Shown here piece after piece: positions 43,103 to 51,781 of a DNA stretch of 64,000 nucleotides. Below the pieces are notes generated by a model. The model was not told where the DNA came from, did not search any database, and worked only from the letters and a program-made list of their open reading frames with translations. The position numbers were made by a program, and so were the translations under genes. Source of the stretch: Paludibaculum sp. (GTDB lineage Bacteria; Acidobacteriota; Terriglobia; Bryobacterales; Bryobacteraceae); contig JARKQJ010000218.1 in NCBI GenBank assembly GCA_029973955.1, positions 205,836 to 269,835 of the forward strand, read 5' to 3'. Numbering within the stretch: the stretch's first letter is position 1; every line of letters begins with the position of its first letter.

Positions 43103-44670
43103 GGCCCCTGGCGCTCGTCTGTTCTTTCTTTGCGCTTGCGCTTTGTGCGCTTCCGGCTCTAGCCCAGTACGATCTGATCCTCAGAAATGCGCGTGTGGTG
43201 AACGGCACGGGCGAAGCCGCGTTCACGGCGGACATCGCGGTGAAGGACGGGCGCATTGCGGCCGTAGGGGACTTGAAGGGCAAGACGGCGGAGCGCGAGA
43301 TCGACGCCGCGGGGCGCGTGGCGGCGCCGGGGTTCATCGACGTGCACACGCACATCGAAGGCGCGATCGATAAAGTGCCGCGGGCTGACAACTTCCTGAT
43401 GGATGGCGTGACGACGGTGGTGACGGGCAACTGCGGGGGCTCGGCCGAGGCCTTGGGAGAGTGGTTCGGGAAGCTGGAAGAGCAGGGCGTGGGGATCAAC
43501 GTGGCGTCGCTGGTGGGGCACAACACGGTGCGCCGGCAGGTGATGGGGACGGCGAACCGCAAGGCGACTCCGGACGAGATTGAGCAGATGAAGGCGCTGG
43601 TGGCGCAGGCGATGGAGCAGGGCGCGGTGGGGTTTTCGACGGGGTTGATCTACATTCCGGGGACGTATTCGAACACGGCGGAGGTGGTGGAGCTGGCGCG
43701 GGCGGCGGCGGGCAAGGGGGGCGTCTACGCGAGCCACATGCGGGACGAAGGGGCGCACGTGCTGGAAGCGATCCGGGAAGCGGCGCGGGTGGGCCAGGAG
43801 GCCGGGATGCGGGTAGAGCTGTCGCACTTCAAGATCGACACGCCGCGCATCTGGGGGTTCAGCCAGAAGTCGCTGGCGCTGGTGGAGGAGTTCCGGGCGA
43901 AGGGGCTGGATATCGGGGTGGATCAGTATCCGTACGACCACTCGTCGACGGGGCTGGGCATCACGATTCCATCGTGGGCGCTGGCCGATGGTCCGGTAAA
44001 GGTCCGGCGGCGGTTTCGGAACGCCACGACGCGGGCGCGAATTGTGGCGGAGATGAAACGGCAGTTGAAGCACCTGGGTCACAAGGATTACAGCTACGCG
44101 ACGGTGGCATCGTTTGAGCCGGACCGGTCCTTCGACGGCAAGACGATTCCGGAAGTAACGAAGCTGAAGGGGCGGACGGCCACGCTGGACAACCAGATCC
44201 GGACGATTCTGGAGATGCAGTTGGCGGGCGGGGCGCAGATGATCTACCACTCGATGGGCGAGGTGGACGTGAACCGGATCATGAAATATCCGCACACGGC
44301 AGTGGCGAGCGATGGAGGAGTGCGCGTGCTGGGCGAGGGGATGCCGCATCCGCGGGCGTATGGAACGAATGCGCGGGTGCTGGCGGAGTATGTGCGGCAG
44401 AAGCAGGTGCTGACGCTGGAAGACGCGGTGCGGCGGATGACGTCGCTGCCGGCGGGGCGGTTCAATCTGAACGACCGCGGGGTGCTGCGGGAAGGGGCGG
44501 CGGCGGACATCGTAGTGTTCGATCCGGCGCGCGTGCAGGACCTGTCGACCTACACGGAGCCGCACCAGTACAGCATGGGCTTCGATTTTGTGTTTGTGAA
44601 CGGCGTGGCGGCGGTGGACGAGGGGCAGCCGAACGAAGCGCGCCCGGGAAGGATTCTCCGCCGGCAATGA
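43099..44670 (+). CDS. N-acyl-D-amino-acid deacylase (D-aminoacylase) type amidohydrolase, exported
   Basis: 523 residues with a signal peptide (CSFFALALCALPALAQ). APGFIDVHTHIEGAI gives the HxH metal site, VTGNCGGSAE the Cys ligand segment typical of D-aminoacylases, YASHMRDEG the next His/Asp region, and AVASDGGVRV the late Asp. It would remove acyl groups from D-amino acids or D-peptides, in line with recycling of cell wall material outside the cytoplasm. It overlaps accD and the ABC-F gene by ATGA on both sides. Confidence 0.88.
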   Translation: MRPLALVCSFFALALCALPALAQYDLILRNARVVNGTGEAAFTADIAVKDGRIAAVGDLKGKTAEREIDAAGRVAAPGFIDVHTHIEGAIDKVPRADNFLMDGVTTVVTGNCGGSAEALGEWFGKLEEQGVGINVASLVGHNTVRRQVMGTANRKATPDEIEQMKALVAQAMEQGAVGFSTGLIYIPGTYSNTAEVVELARAAAGKGGVYASHMRDEGAHVLEAIREAARVGQEAGMRVELSHFKIDTPRIWGFSQKSLALVEEFRAKGLDIGVDQYPYDHSSTGLGITIPSWALADGPVKVRRRFRNATTRARIVAEMKRQLKHLGHKDYSYATVASFEPDRSFDGKTIPEVTKLKGRTATLDNQIRTILEMQLAGGAQMIYHSMGEVDVNRIMKYPHTAVASDGGVRVLGEGMPHPRAYGTNARVLAEYVRQKQVLTLEDAVRRMTSLPAGRFNLNDRGVLREGAAADIVVFDPARVQDLSTYTEPHQYSMGFDFVFVNGVAAVDEGQPNEARPGRILRRQ

Positions 44671-46580
44671 TTTCGCTAGTCAGCGCAGGAAAGCAGTTTG
44701 GTCCGAAGGTGCTCTTTGAGGGCGTGAACTGGTTGATCACGCCGCAGGACCGGGTGGGATTGGTGGGCGCAAACGGGACGGGCAAGTCCACGGTGATGAA
44801 GATTCTGGCCGGGCTGGAGACGCTGGATTACGGCGACTGCACGGTGCAGAAGGGCATCACGGCGGGGTACCTGCCGCAGGATGGGTTGCGGCTTTCGGGC
44901 CGGTCGGTATTCGCCGAGTGCATGGCGGTATTCGACAGCCTGAAGGACATGGAGCGCGAGATGGAAGCTCTGCTGCACCAGATGGCGGAGATCGATCCGG
45001 CGAGCGAGGAGTATCACGCGGCGAGCGAGCGGTACTCGCACCTCGATTCCTACTTCAGAAACCACGACGGCTATGCGCTGGAGGCCAAGGTCGGCTCGGT
45101 GCTGACGGGCCTGAGCTTTCCGAAAGAAGACTGGACGAAGCGGACGGAGCACTTTTCGGGCGGCTGGCAGATGCGGATTGCGCTGGCCAAGCTGCTGCTG
45201 GAGCAGCCGAGTCTGCTGCTGCTGGACGAGCCGACGAACCACCTGGATCTGGAAGCGCGCAACTGGCTGGAAGAGTACCTGAAGAGCTATCCCAACGCCT
45301 TTGTGCTGATCTCGCACGACCGGTATTTCCTGGACGTGACGGTGAGCCGCATCGCCGAGCTGTGGAACAAGAACATGCACTTCTACACGGGCGGCTATGA
45401 GCGCTACCTGAAGCAGAAGACGGAACGGCGGGAGCAGTTGGAGTCGGCGTACAGGAATCAGAAGGAACGGATCGACCAGTTGGAGGCGTTCATCAACCGG
45501 TTCCGGTATCAGGCGACGAAGGCGAAGCAGGTGCAGTCGCGGATCAAGGAACTGGAGAAGATCGAGCGGATCGAGATTCCGCCGGAAGAGAAGACGATTC
45601 ACTTTTCGTTCCCGCAGCCGAAGGCGTCGGGGCGCGTGGTGGCGGAGTTCACGGGCGTCGACAAGGCCTACGGCACGCGGACGATTCTCAGGGACGTGCA
45701 GTTCACGGTGGAGCGGGGCGACCGCGTGGCGCTGGTGGGGGTGAACGGGGCGGGCAAGTCCACGTTGATCAAGCTGCTGGCAGGCGTGGAGCCGCTGACG
45801 CGGGGCGAGTACAAGATCGGGCACAACGTGCAGCCGGACTATTTCGCGCAGGACCAGTACAAGGAACTGGATCCGGACTCGCGGATGCTGGACGATCTGG
45901 CGTCAGTGGCGAACGGCAAGACGCTCACCGAACTGCGCAGCCTGCTGGGGTGCTTCCTGTTCAGCGAAGACGACGTCTTCAAGCAGATCGGCGTGTTGAG
46001 CGGGGGAGAGAGAAACCGCTATGCGCTGGCGCGGATGCTGCTGAATCCTTCGAATTTTCTGCTGCTGGACGAGCCGACGAACCACCTGGACCTGCGGGCG
46101 AAGGACGTGCTGCTGGAGTCGCTGCGCGAGTTCACCGGCACGGTGGTGTTCGTCTCGCACGACCGGTATTTCATCGACAACCTGGCGACGAAGGTGTTCG
46201 AGATTGAAGACGGCGAAGTGCGGGTGTTCCCGGGCAACTACGAGGACTACATGTACCGCAAGGCGGGCGGGTCGCCGGTGATCGCCGAGGCGGCTCCAGT
46301 GGTGGCGGAGGCGGCCGAACCGGTGAAGGCGGAGGCGCCGCGGAAGAGCCGGTTGAATCCGATGAAGATGAAGCAGCTCGAGGACCAGGCGGCGGCTCTG
46401 GAGGAAGAGTCGCAGCGGCTGGAGGCGGAGATCTCGGCGCTGGAAGAGGCGCTGCAGAACTTCGTGAGCGCGGAAGAGACGCGGCGGCAGATGGACGAGT
46501 TGGAGGCGCGCCGGGAGAGGCTGAACGGCGTACTGGCGCAGTGGGAATCCGTCACAGTGGAGATTGAGGAGGCGAAGTAG
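44667..46580 (+). CDS. ABC-F family ATPase (Uup/EttA-like)
   Basis: 637 residues with two ATP-binding cassettes and no membrane domain. Walker A GANGTGKST and GVNGAGKST, signatures FSGGW and LSGGE, Walker B LLLLDEPTNHLDL twice. The linker (ERREQLESAYRNQKERIDQ) is the P-site-tRNA-interaction motif region; the last ~80 residues form a coiled coil, as in Uup. It probably acts on stalled ribosomes or ribosome assembly rather than transport. Overlaps the D-aminoacylase gene by ATGA. Confidence 0.92.
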   Translation: MISLVSAGKQFGPKVLFEGVNWLITPQDRVGLVGANGTGKSTVMKILAGLETLDYGDCTVQKGITAGYLPQDGLRLSGRSVFAECMAVFDSLKDMEREMEALLHQMAEIDPASEEYHAASERYSHLDSYFRNHDGYALEAKVGSVLTGLSFPKEDWTKRTEHFSGGWQMRIALAKLLLEQPSLLLLDEPTNHLDLEARNWLEEYLKSYPNAFVLISHDRYFLDVTVSRIAELWNKNMHFYTGGYERYLKQKTERREQLESAYRNQKERIDQLEAFINRFRYQATKAKQVQSRIKELEKIERIEIPPEEKTIHFSFPQPKASGRVVAEFTGVDKAYGTRTILRDVQFTVERGDRVALVGVNGAGKSTLIKLLAGVEPLTRGEYKIGHNVQPDYFAQDQYKELDPDSRMLDDLASVANGKTLTELRSLLGCFLFSEDDVFKQIGVLSGGERNRYALARMLLNPSNFLLLDEPTNHLDLRAKDVLLESLREFTGTVVFVSHDRYFIDNLATKVFEIEDGEVRVFPGNYEDYMYRKAGGSPVIAEAAPVVAEAAEPVKAEAPRKSRLNPMKMKQLEDQAAALEEESQRLEAEISALEEALQNFVSAEETRRQMDELEARRERLNGVLAQWESVTVEIEEAK

Positions 46581-48272
46581 ATGACCGGAAAAGCCGCGGT
46601 GTGGTTGGCCGCGTGCCTGATTCCGCTGCAGGCGCAGCGGGTGATTCTGGTTTCCTTTGACGCGCTGGGGGCGCAGACGCTGTTTGAGGATCCGGTGGCG
46701 GCGGAGTTGACGGTGTTGCAGGATTCCGCGCGGCGGGGTGCTTCGTCGCCGGGCGTGCAGACCGCGTTTCCATCCACGACGGCCAACTCGCACGCGGCGA
46801 TCTGGACCGGCTGCTACGGGGACGTCAACCACATTACAGCCAACAATCCGCCGGTGCTGCCGCGCGCCGAGCATACGTTTGCCGAGCGCACCAATGGATT
46901 TAGGGCCGAGCAGTTAGCGGCGGAGGCGATCTGGGTGACGGCGGCGAAGGCCGGCATCCGGTCTGTGGCGCACCAGCCGACGCAGGGCTATCCTTTCACT
47001 CAGTTCAACGCCGCGCCGGGCGCGGTGGTGGTGAACGGATATCAGACGAAGCAGATTGCGCCGCACGCGTTGTGGACGCCGGCCAACGGGCGGCGGCAGG
47101 TGGATGGATCGTATCTCTTCGAGCACGGGCCGGCGACGTTTCGCGTGAAGCGCGCGGAGGGCGCGTTGGAGATCTCCGAACAGGTCAGCGGCGCGACGGT
47201 TCGCGCGCAGGCATGGCCCGTGGAGACGGAGGCTCCGCGCGAGCGTCCGCTGGCGCGGCGGTTCAGCGAGGGGTTGCCCGTGGCGAAGCCGGCGCCGGCG
47301 GTGCTGTATTTCCGGCTGTTTTCGTTGACGGAAGACGATTTCCGCCTGTATGTCACGGCGTGGCAGGAACTGGCGCACTCTGAGCCCCTGGGTGCGATTT
47401 TCCAGGAAGCAGGCGGCTTCATCGGCAATGGGCCGAGTTCGCTGCTCAGCTCCGGGAAGTTGAAGGAGGAAGAGTATCTGGAGGCGGTGGAACTGGTGAC
47501 GAGGCAACTGGTGCGGCACGCGCAGTGGCTGGACCGCAGGTTTCAGCCGAGGTTCCTGCAAAGCTATCTGCCGTTCCCGGATGAGTTCGATCACGAGTGG
47601 CTGCCGGCCTCACGGGCGGGCTCGGCGCGGCATCAGGCGTGGCGGCGCTGGGGCTTCACAGTGATCAACCGCGCGGCGCAGGAGTACAGGCGGCTGGCGG
47701 GCCAGGGCGACTACGTCCTGTGGGTGTCCGACCACGGCATGGCCGCGGTGGATCGCACCGTGGCGGTGGGCCGGCTCCTCAAGGAAGCGGGCCTGGAGGG
47801 CAAGGTGAATTACCTCTACAACTCGCTCCTCGTGAACACGGTGGACTGGCGCGGGGGCACGCTGAGCGCGGAGGAGCGCGACGAAGTTCTGGAGCAGGCG
47901 CGGCTTGCCCTGTCGGTGGTGCCGGTGTTCACGAAGTTTTACAGGCCGGAGGAGTACCGCGGCCGGTACGGCATTGGCGGGCCGGCCGGCGGAGATCTGT
48001 ACTTCGATCTGGCGCCGGGTTACTCGGCGTCGGCGCGGGGGGACGGCGCCGTGGTGGTGGCGGCGAAGCCGCGGGGCGTGCACGGGTTCTCTCCGGAGCG
48101 GGCGGACATGAAATCGATCTGCATCGTGACCGGGCCGGGGATTGCGGCCGGCAGGCGGTTGGATGGGATGCGATCGGTCGACATTGCGCCGCTGGTTGCG
48201 CACCTGCTGGGCATTGAACCGCCGCCCACGGTCCAGGGGCGCTCGCCGCTTGATGTACGATCGATTCGATGA
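46581..48272 (+). CDS. Alkaline-phosphatase-superfamily phosphodiesterase, exported
   Basis: 563 residues starting directly after the ABC-F stop. The signal peptide is VWLAACLIPLQAQ. VILVSFDALGAQ holds the first metal Asp, FPSTTANSHAAIWTG the nucleophile Thr, and WVSDHGMAAVDRT the DHG metal motif of nucleotide pyrophosphatase/phosphodiesterases. It probably cleaves nucleotides or phosphodiesters outside the cytoplasm. The isomerase-like gene overlaps its end by ATGA. Confidence 0.87.
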   Translation: MTGKAAVWLAACLIPLQAQRVILVSFDALGAQTLFEDPVAAELTVLQDSARRGASSPGVQTAFPSTTANSHAAIWTGCYGDVNHITANNPPVLPRAEHTFAERTNGFRAEQLAAEAIWVTAAKAGIRSVAHQPTQGYPFTQFNAAPGAVVVNGYQTKQIAPHALWTPANGRRQVDGSYLFEHGPATFRVKRAEGALEISEQVSGATVRAQAWPVETEAPRERPLARRFSEGLPVAKPAPAVLYFRLFSLTEDDFRLYVTAWQELAHSEPLGAIFQEAGGFIGNGPSSLLSSGKLKEEEYLEAVELVTRQLVRHAQWLDRRFQPRFLQSYLPFPDEFDHEWLPASRAGSARHQAWRRWGFTVINRAAQEYRRLAGQGDYVLWVSDHGMAAVDRTVAVGRLLKEAGLEGKVNYLYNSLLVNTVDWRGGTLSAEERDEVLEQARLALSVVPVFTKFYRPEEYRGRYGIGGPAGGDLYFDLAPGYSASARGDGAVVVAAKPRGVHGFSPERADMKSICIVTGPGIAAGRRLDGMRSVDIAPLVAHLLGIEPPPTVQGRSPLDVRSIR

Positions 48273-49150
48273 ACCGCCGCCAATTTCTCGCATCCACTGC
48301 TGTAGTTCCGGCCGCAGTGCCGGCGCTCGCTTCCGCTCAGAGTTCCGGTGTGCCGAAGAAGGCACGATTGAAACCGGCGCTGTGCGCCTACTCGTTCCGG
48401 CAGGATCTGCAGTCGCGCAAGATGAGTTACGAAGACCTGGTCCGTTCCTGCGTGGAGTGGGACGTGGACGGGCTGGATATGACCGTGTACTGGCTGCCGA
48501 ACACCGACCCGGCGTGGCTCCACGAATTGCGGCGGCTGGCTTACCGGTGCGGCGTGGAGATCTATTCCATCGCGGTGCGGACGGAGCTGACCAGGCCGGA
48601 GCAGGCGGCGCGCGATGCCGAGGTGGAGAACATCCGGAAGTGGGTGGATGTGGCGTCGATGGTGGGGGCGGGGCATATCCGCGTGTTCGGCGGCACCGTG
48701 CCAAAGACGGCGACGGAAGAGCAGGCGGCGCCGTGGGTGGTGGAGTGCCTGAAGCGCGGCGCGGAGATCGCCGGCGCCAAGGGGATCATCCTGGGGCTGG
48801 AAAACCACGGAGGGATTTGTACGAACGCGGAGCGGATCCTGGAAATGGTGCGGAAGGTGAACTCGCCCTGGGTGGGCATCAACCTGGACACAGGCAACTT
48901 CCACACGAAGGCGTTCGAGCAGATGGAGATGTGCCTGCCGTACGCGGTGAACGTGCAGGTGAAGGCGGAGATGACCTACGACGATGGCAGGAAGGGTCCG
49001 CAGGATTGGGAGCGCGTGGTGAAGCTGATCGCGGGCGGCGGATACAAGGGCTACCTGTCGCTGGAGTACGAGGCGAAAGAGCCGGCGGCGACGGCGGTGC
49101 CGCGCGGGCTGGCGCAAATTCGGGAGCTATGCCGGAAGTACTCGGCCTGA
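48269..49150 (+). CDS. Xylose-isomerase-like TIM barrel protein (sugar phosphate isomerase/epimerase), Tat-exported
   Basis: 293 residues. The Tat signal is MNRRQFLASTAVVPAAV. KPALCAYSFRQDL, DVDGLDMTVYWLP, GLENHGGICTN and GINLDTGNFH are the conserved strands and metal ligands (Glu, Asp, His) of AP-endonuclease-family-2/xylose isomerase-like proteins. It probably isomerises or epimerises a sugar in the periplasm. Last gene of the accD operon; it converges on the trmB-like gene. Confidence 0.86.
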   Translation: MNRRQFLASTAVVPAAVPALASAQSSGVPKKARLKPALCAYSFRQDLQSRKMSYEDLVRSCVEWDVDGLDMTVYWLPNTDPAWLHELRRLAYRCGVEIYSIAVRTELTRPEQAARDAEVENIRKWVDVASMVGAGHIRVFGGTVPKTATEEQAAPWVVECLKRGAEIAGAKGIILGLENHGGICTNAERILEMVRKVNSPWVGINLDTGNFHTKAFEQMEMCLPYAVNVQVKAEMTYDDGRKGPQDWERVVKLIAGGGYKGYLSLEYEAKEPAATAVPRGLAQIRELCRKYSA

Positions 49151-49154
49151 GCCT

Positions 49155-49973
49155 TTAGGGCTCCAGGGCGCGTTTCCACCACTCGTCAAAAAGGCCCTGC
49201 ATGGCCTCGCCGAAGCCGGCGTGGTCGAAGACGACGGAGGTCCAGGTGGGGCGCGTGGTGACAGGATCGAGCAGCGCCACCAGACCCTGCATGCCGTCGA
49301 AGACCGCGAGTTTCATGGGCAGCGATGGCACGGTGCGGACCTCGATGCCGCAACTGCGGTAGTCGAAGATGCGGGCGGCGTTCTCCACCGGATCGGGGCC
49401 GGACTCCTGGATGATGCGGCAGCGCACGCCGCGGGCGGCGGTCTGTTTGACGAGCTGCTCGTCGAGCGGATCGACGGCATAGGGCGGACGGGAGAATTCG
49501 AGATAGGAACGCGTGACGCCGGAGAGCATGGAGCGGTAGTGGACGGCCACCTGGGAGGGATCGTTCACGATGCGCAGGTAGTCGAGCGTGCCGCGGCCAC
49601 CGCGGCCCTCGGTGTAGGCGGCTTTCAACTCGGAGGCCAGCGATTGGCCGTGGCGGCGCTGGTTCTCCAGTTGCTGTTCCATCAGTTCTTTTTGGCGTTC
49701 GAGGTAGGCGGGCACGGCGAGACCGGGCTCCACCGCTGAGAAGAGCTTGGTCTTTTCCTGCACCACCTGGGCGAAACCCTTTTCCACGAGGCTGTCCAGC
49801 ACCTCATAGATCTTCTGCCGGGGGACGCGGGCGCGGGAGGCGAGTTCCAGCGCCTTGAAGCGCGGGTGGCCCACCAGCACCAGGTAGGAGCGCGCCTCAT
49901 AGGCGTTCAAACCTACCTGCTGAAGGCGGCGCCAAAACCGCTCATAATCGACTTCCGCGAGTTCCCTTGCCAT
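49155..49973 (-). CDS. TrmB-family transcriptional regulator
   Basis: 272 residues. The N-terminal winged helix (GLNAYEARSYLVLVGHPRF, ASRARVPRQKIYEVLDSLVE) is typical TrmB and binds DNA; a coiled coil (YLERQKELMEQQLENQRRHG) leads to the effector domain with GVRCRIIQES and AVFDGMQGLVALLD. TrmB regulators respond to sugars in archaea; a bacterial copy is less frequent. It lies divergently from ilvA and convergent with the isomerase-like gene; its target is unknown. Confidence 0.82.
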   Translation of the reverse strand: MARELAEVDYERFWRRLQQVGLNAYEARSYLVLVGHPRFKALELASRARVPRQKIYEVLDSLVEKGFAQVVQEKTKLFSAVEPGLAVPAYLERQKELMEQQLENQRRHGQSLASELKAAYTEGRGGRGTLDYLRIVNDPSQVAVHYRSMLSGVTRSYLEFSRPPYAVDPLDEQLVKQTAARGVRCRIIQESGPDPVENAARIFDYRSCGIEVRTVPSLPMKLAVFDGMQGLVALLDPVTTRPTWTSVVFDHAGFGEAMQGLFDEWWKRALEP

Positions 49974-50060
49974 GCCTAGTCAGTACCTCAGGCCACAAGG
50001 TATATCACAACCTTGGGGTGGTGTGTCCCTGGCGCGGCGCATGGCGGGTAAGCTGGAACA

Positions 50061-51269
50061 ATGGTGAATCTCGAGAGCATCCAGGCGGCGTTGACGAGGA
50101 TTCGCGAGTCGATCCGGCTGACGCCGCTGATGCACTCGGAATCGCTGTCGCAGAGCGCGGGCAATCAGCTCTTCCTGAAGCTGGACAATCTGCAGCGGAC
50201 GGGGGCATTCAAGGAGCGCGGCGCGCTGAACCGGATTCTGCTGCTGAGCGAAGAAGAGCGGCGCAGAGGGGTGGTGACGGCGTCGGCGGGCAACCATGCG
50301 CAGGCGGTGGCCTACCATGCAGGGCTGCGCGGGATTCGGGCCACCATCTGCATGCCGCTGGCGACGCCGCTGGTGAAGGTGTCGGCGACGCGTGGGTTCG
50401 GGGCGGAGGTCGTGCTGGTCGGCCGGAACTACGACGAAGCGTATGAGGCCGCGCAGAAGATCCGGGTGGAGCAGGACGCGACGTTCCTGCACCCGTTTGA
50501 CGACGAGGCGGTGATTGCGGGGCAGGGGACGCTGGGGCTGGAGATGCTGGCCCAGAACCCGGCGCTGGATGTGATTGTGGCGCCGATCGGGGGCGGCGGA
50601 TTGCTGGGCGGGTTGAGCTGCGCGGTGAAGGAGATCAACCCCCGGGTGACGATTGTGGGCGTACAGACGGCGCGCATCCCGTCGATGAAGGCAGCCATCG
50701 AAGCAGGCGGGCTCGCCACCTTGCCGGCGGCCACGACCATCGCCGACGGCATCGCGGTGCGGCGGCCCGGCGAGTTGACCTATCCGCTGATCCGGCGGTA
50801 TGTGGATGAGATCGTCACCGTCGAGGAGGAAGAGATCGCCAATGCGATTCTGCTGCTGCTGGAGCGGGAGAAGATTCTGGCGGAAGGGGCCGGGGCGGCC
50901 GCATTGGCGGCGGTGCTGCAGCGGAAGATTGAGTACAGCGGGAAGCGCATCGGCGTGCTGGTGTGCGGCGGGAACATCGACGTGACGCTGCTTTCGCGCA
51001 TCATCGAGCGCGGTCTGGTGAAGGACGGCCGCCTGGTGCGGCTGCGGGTGCATCTGGTGGACCATCCGGGCTCGCTGCGCCGGCTGTGCGAAGTGATCGA
51101 GCAGCACAAGGCGAATATCGTGGAGACACAGCACGACCGCGCCTACTACGGCGTGAACCTCGGCGACACCGTGATCGACTTCACCATGGAGACCCGCGGG
51201 CCGGCCCACATCGAGCAACTGATGGCGGCCCTGAGCGAGGCCGGCTACACGCACGAACGCGTGCAATAG
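50061..51269 (+). CDS. ilvA: Threonine ammonia-lyase with C-terminal ACT domain
   Basis: 402 residues. PLP Lys in GAFKERGALNRIL, SAGNHAQAVAYHA and PIGGGGLLGGLSC are the phosphate and cofactor loops. The last ~75 residues (VHLVDHPGSLRRLCEVIEQH) are an ACT domain, the arrangement of the shorter biosynthetic/catabolic enzymes. It converts threonine to 2-oxobutanoate, feeding isoleucine. The Dabb gene follows after 37 bases. Confidence 0.92.
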   Translation: MVNLESIQAALTRIRESIRLTPLMHSESLSQSAGNQLFLKLDNLQRTGAFKERGALNRILLLSEEERRRGVVTASAGNHAQAVAYHAGLRGIRATICMPLATPLVKVSATRGFGAEVVLVGRNYDEAYEAAQKIRVEQDATFLHPFDDEAVIAGQGTLGLEMLAQNPALDVIVAPIGGGGLLGGLSCAVKEINPRVTIVGVQTARIPSMKAAIEAGGLATLPAATTIADGIAVRRPGELTYPLIRRYVDEIVTVEEEEIANAILLLLEREKILAEGAGAAALAAVLQRKIEYSGKRIGVLVCGGNIDVTLLSRIIERGLVKDGRLVRLRVHLVDHPGSLRRLCEVIEQHKANIVETQHDRAYYGVNLGDTVIDFTMETRGPAHIEQLMAALSEAGYTHERVQ

Positions 51270-51306
51270 GGTTTACCATAGGGAGACCAGGAGGCTCAGA
51301 AAACTC

Positions 51307-51744
51307 ATGAAGAAACTGCTGTTCTGCATTGCCGTCTTCGCGTTCACCGCGACGGCCCAGGATAAAAAGCTGATGCACTGCTTCGCGTTCACTCAGATCG
51401 ACGCCGCCACGCCGGCGGACTGGGCGGCCTTCGCGAAGGCGACTGATGAGCTGCCTGGCAAGGTGCCGGGGCTCAGCAAGGTGTGGCACGGCAAGTTGGC
51501 GCGCCCGATGGGCATCACCCAGGTGGACGGCCAGGTCTCCGACGAGGACCGCAAGAAACTGATGGCCGGTGAGTCCGTGGCTGCCAAAGTGAAGATGGTG
51601 CGGCGCCAGTATGGGGTCTGCATGGAATTCGCCAGTCAGGATGCGTTGAAGGCCTATGCCAAGCACCCGGAGCATGACGCCTGGATGAAGGTGTACGAGA
51701 AGGTCCGCGTGGCCGGCACCACGACGATCGACATCCTGCCTTAA
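51307..51744 (+). CDS. Dabb (stress-responsive A/B barrel) protein, exported
   Basis: 145 residues with a signal peptide (LLFCIAVFAFTATAQ). The mature domain LMHCFAFTQIDAATPADWA, then LPGKVPGLSKVWHGK and YAKHPEHDAWMKVYEKV matches the ferredoxin-like A/B-barrel (Dabb) fold. Members dimerise; some bind polyketide-like or heme-like ligands, many are unassigned. It follows ilvA on the same strand with AGGAGG upstream. Confidence 0.78.
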   Translation: MKKLLFCIAVFAFTATAQDKKLMHCFAFTQIDAATPADWAAFAKATDELPGKVPGLSKVWHGKLARPMGITQVDGQVSDEDRKKLMAGESVAAKVKMVRRQYGVCMEFASQDALKAYAKHPEHDAWMKVYEKVRVAGTTTIDILP

Positions 51745-51781
51745 AGTTTGTTTATCAAGCGCTTGGGCGGCTCGTGCGAGA

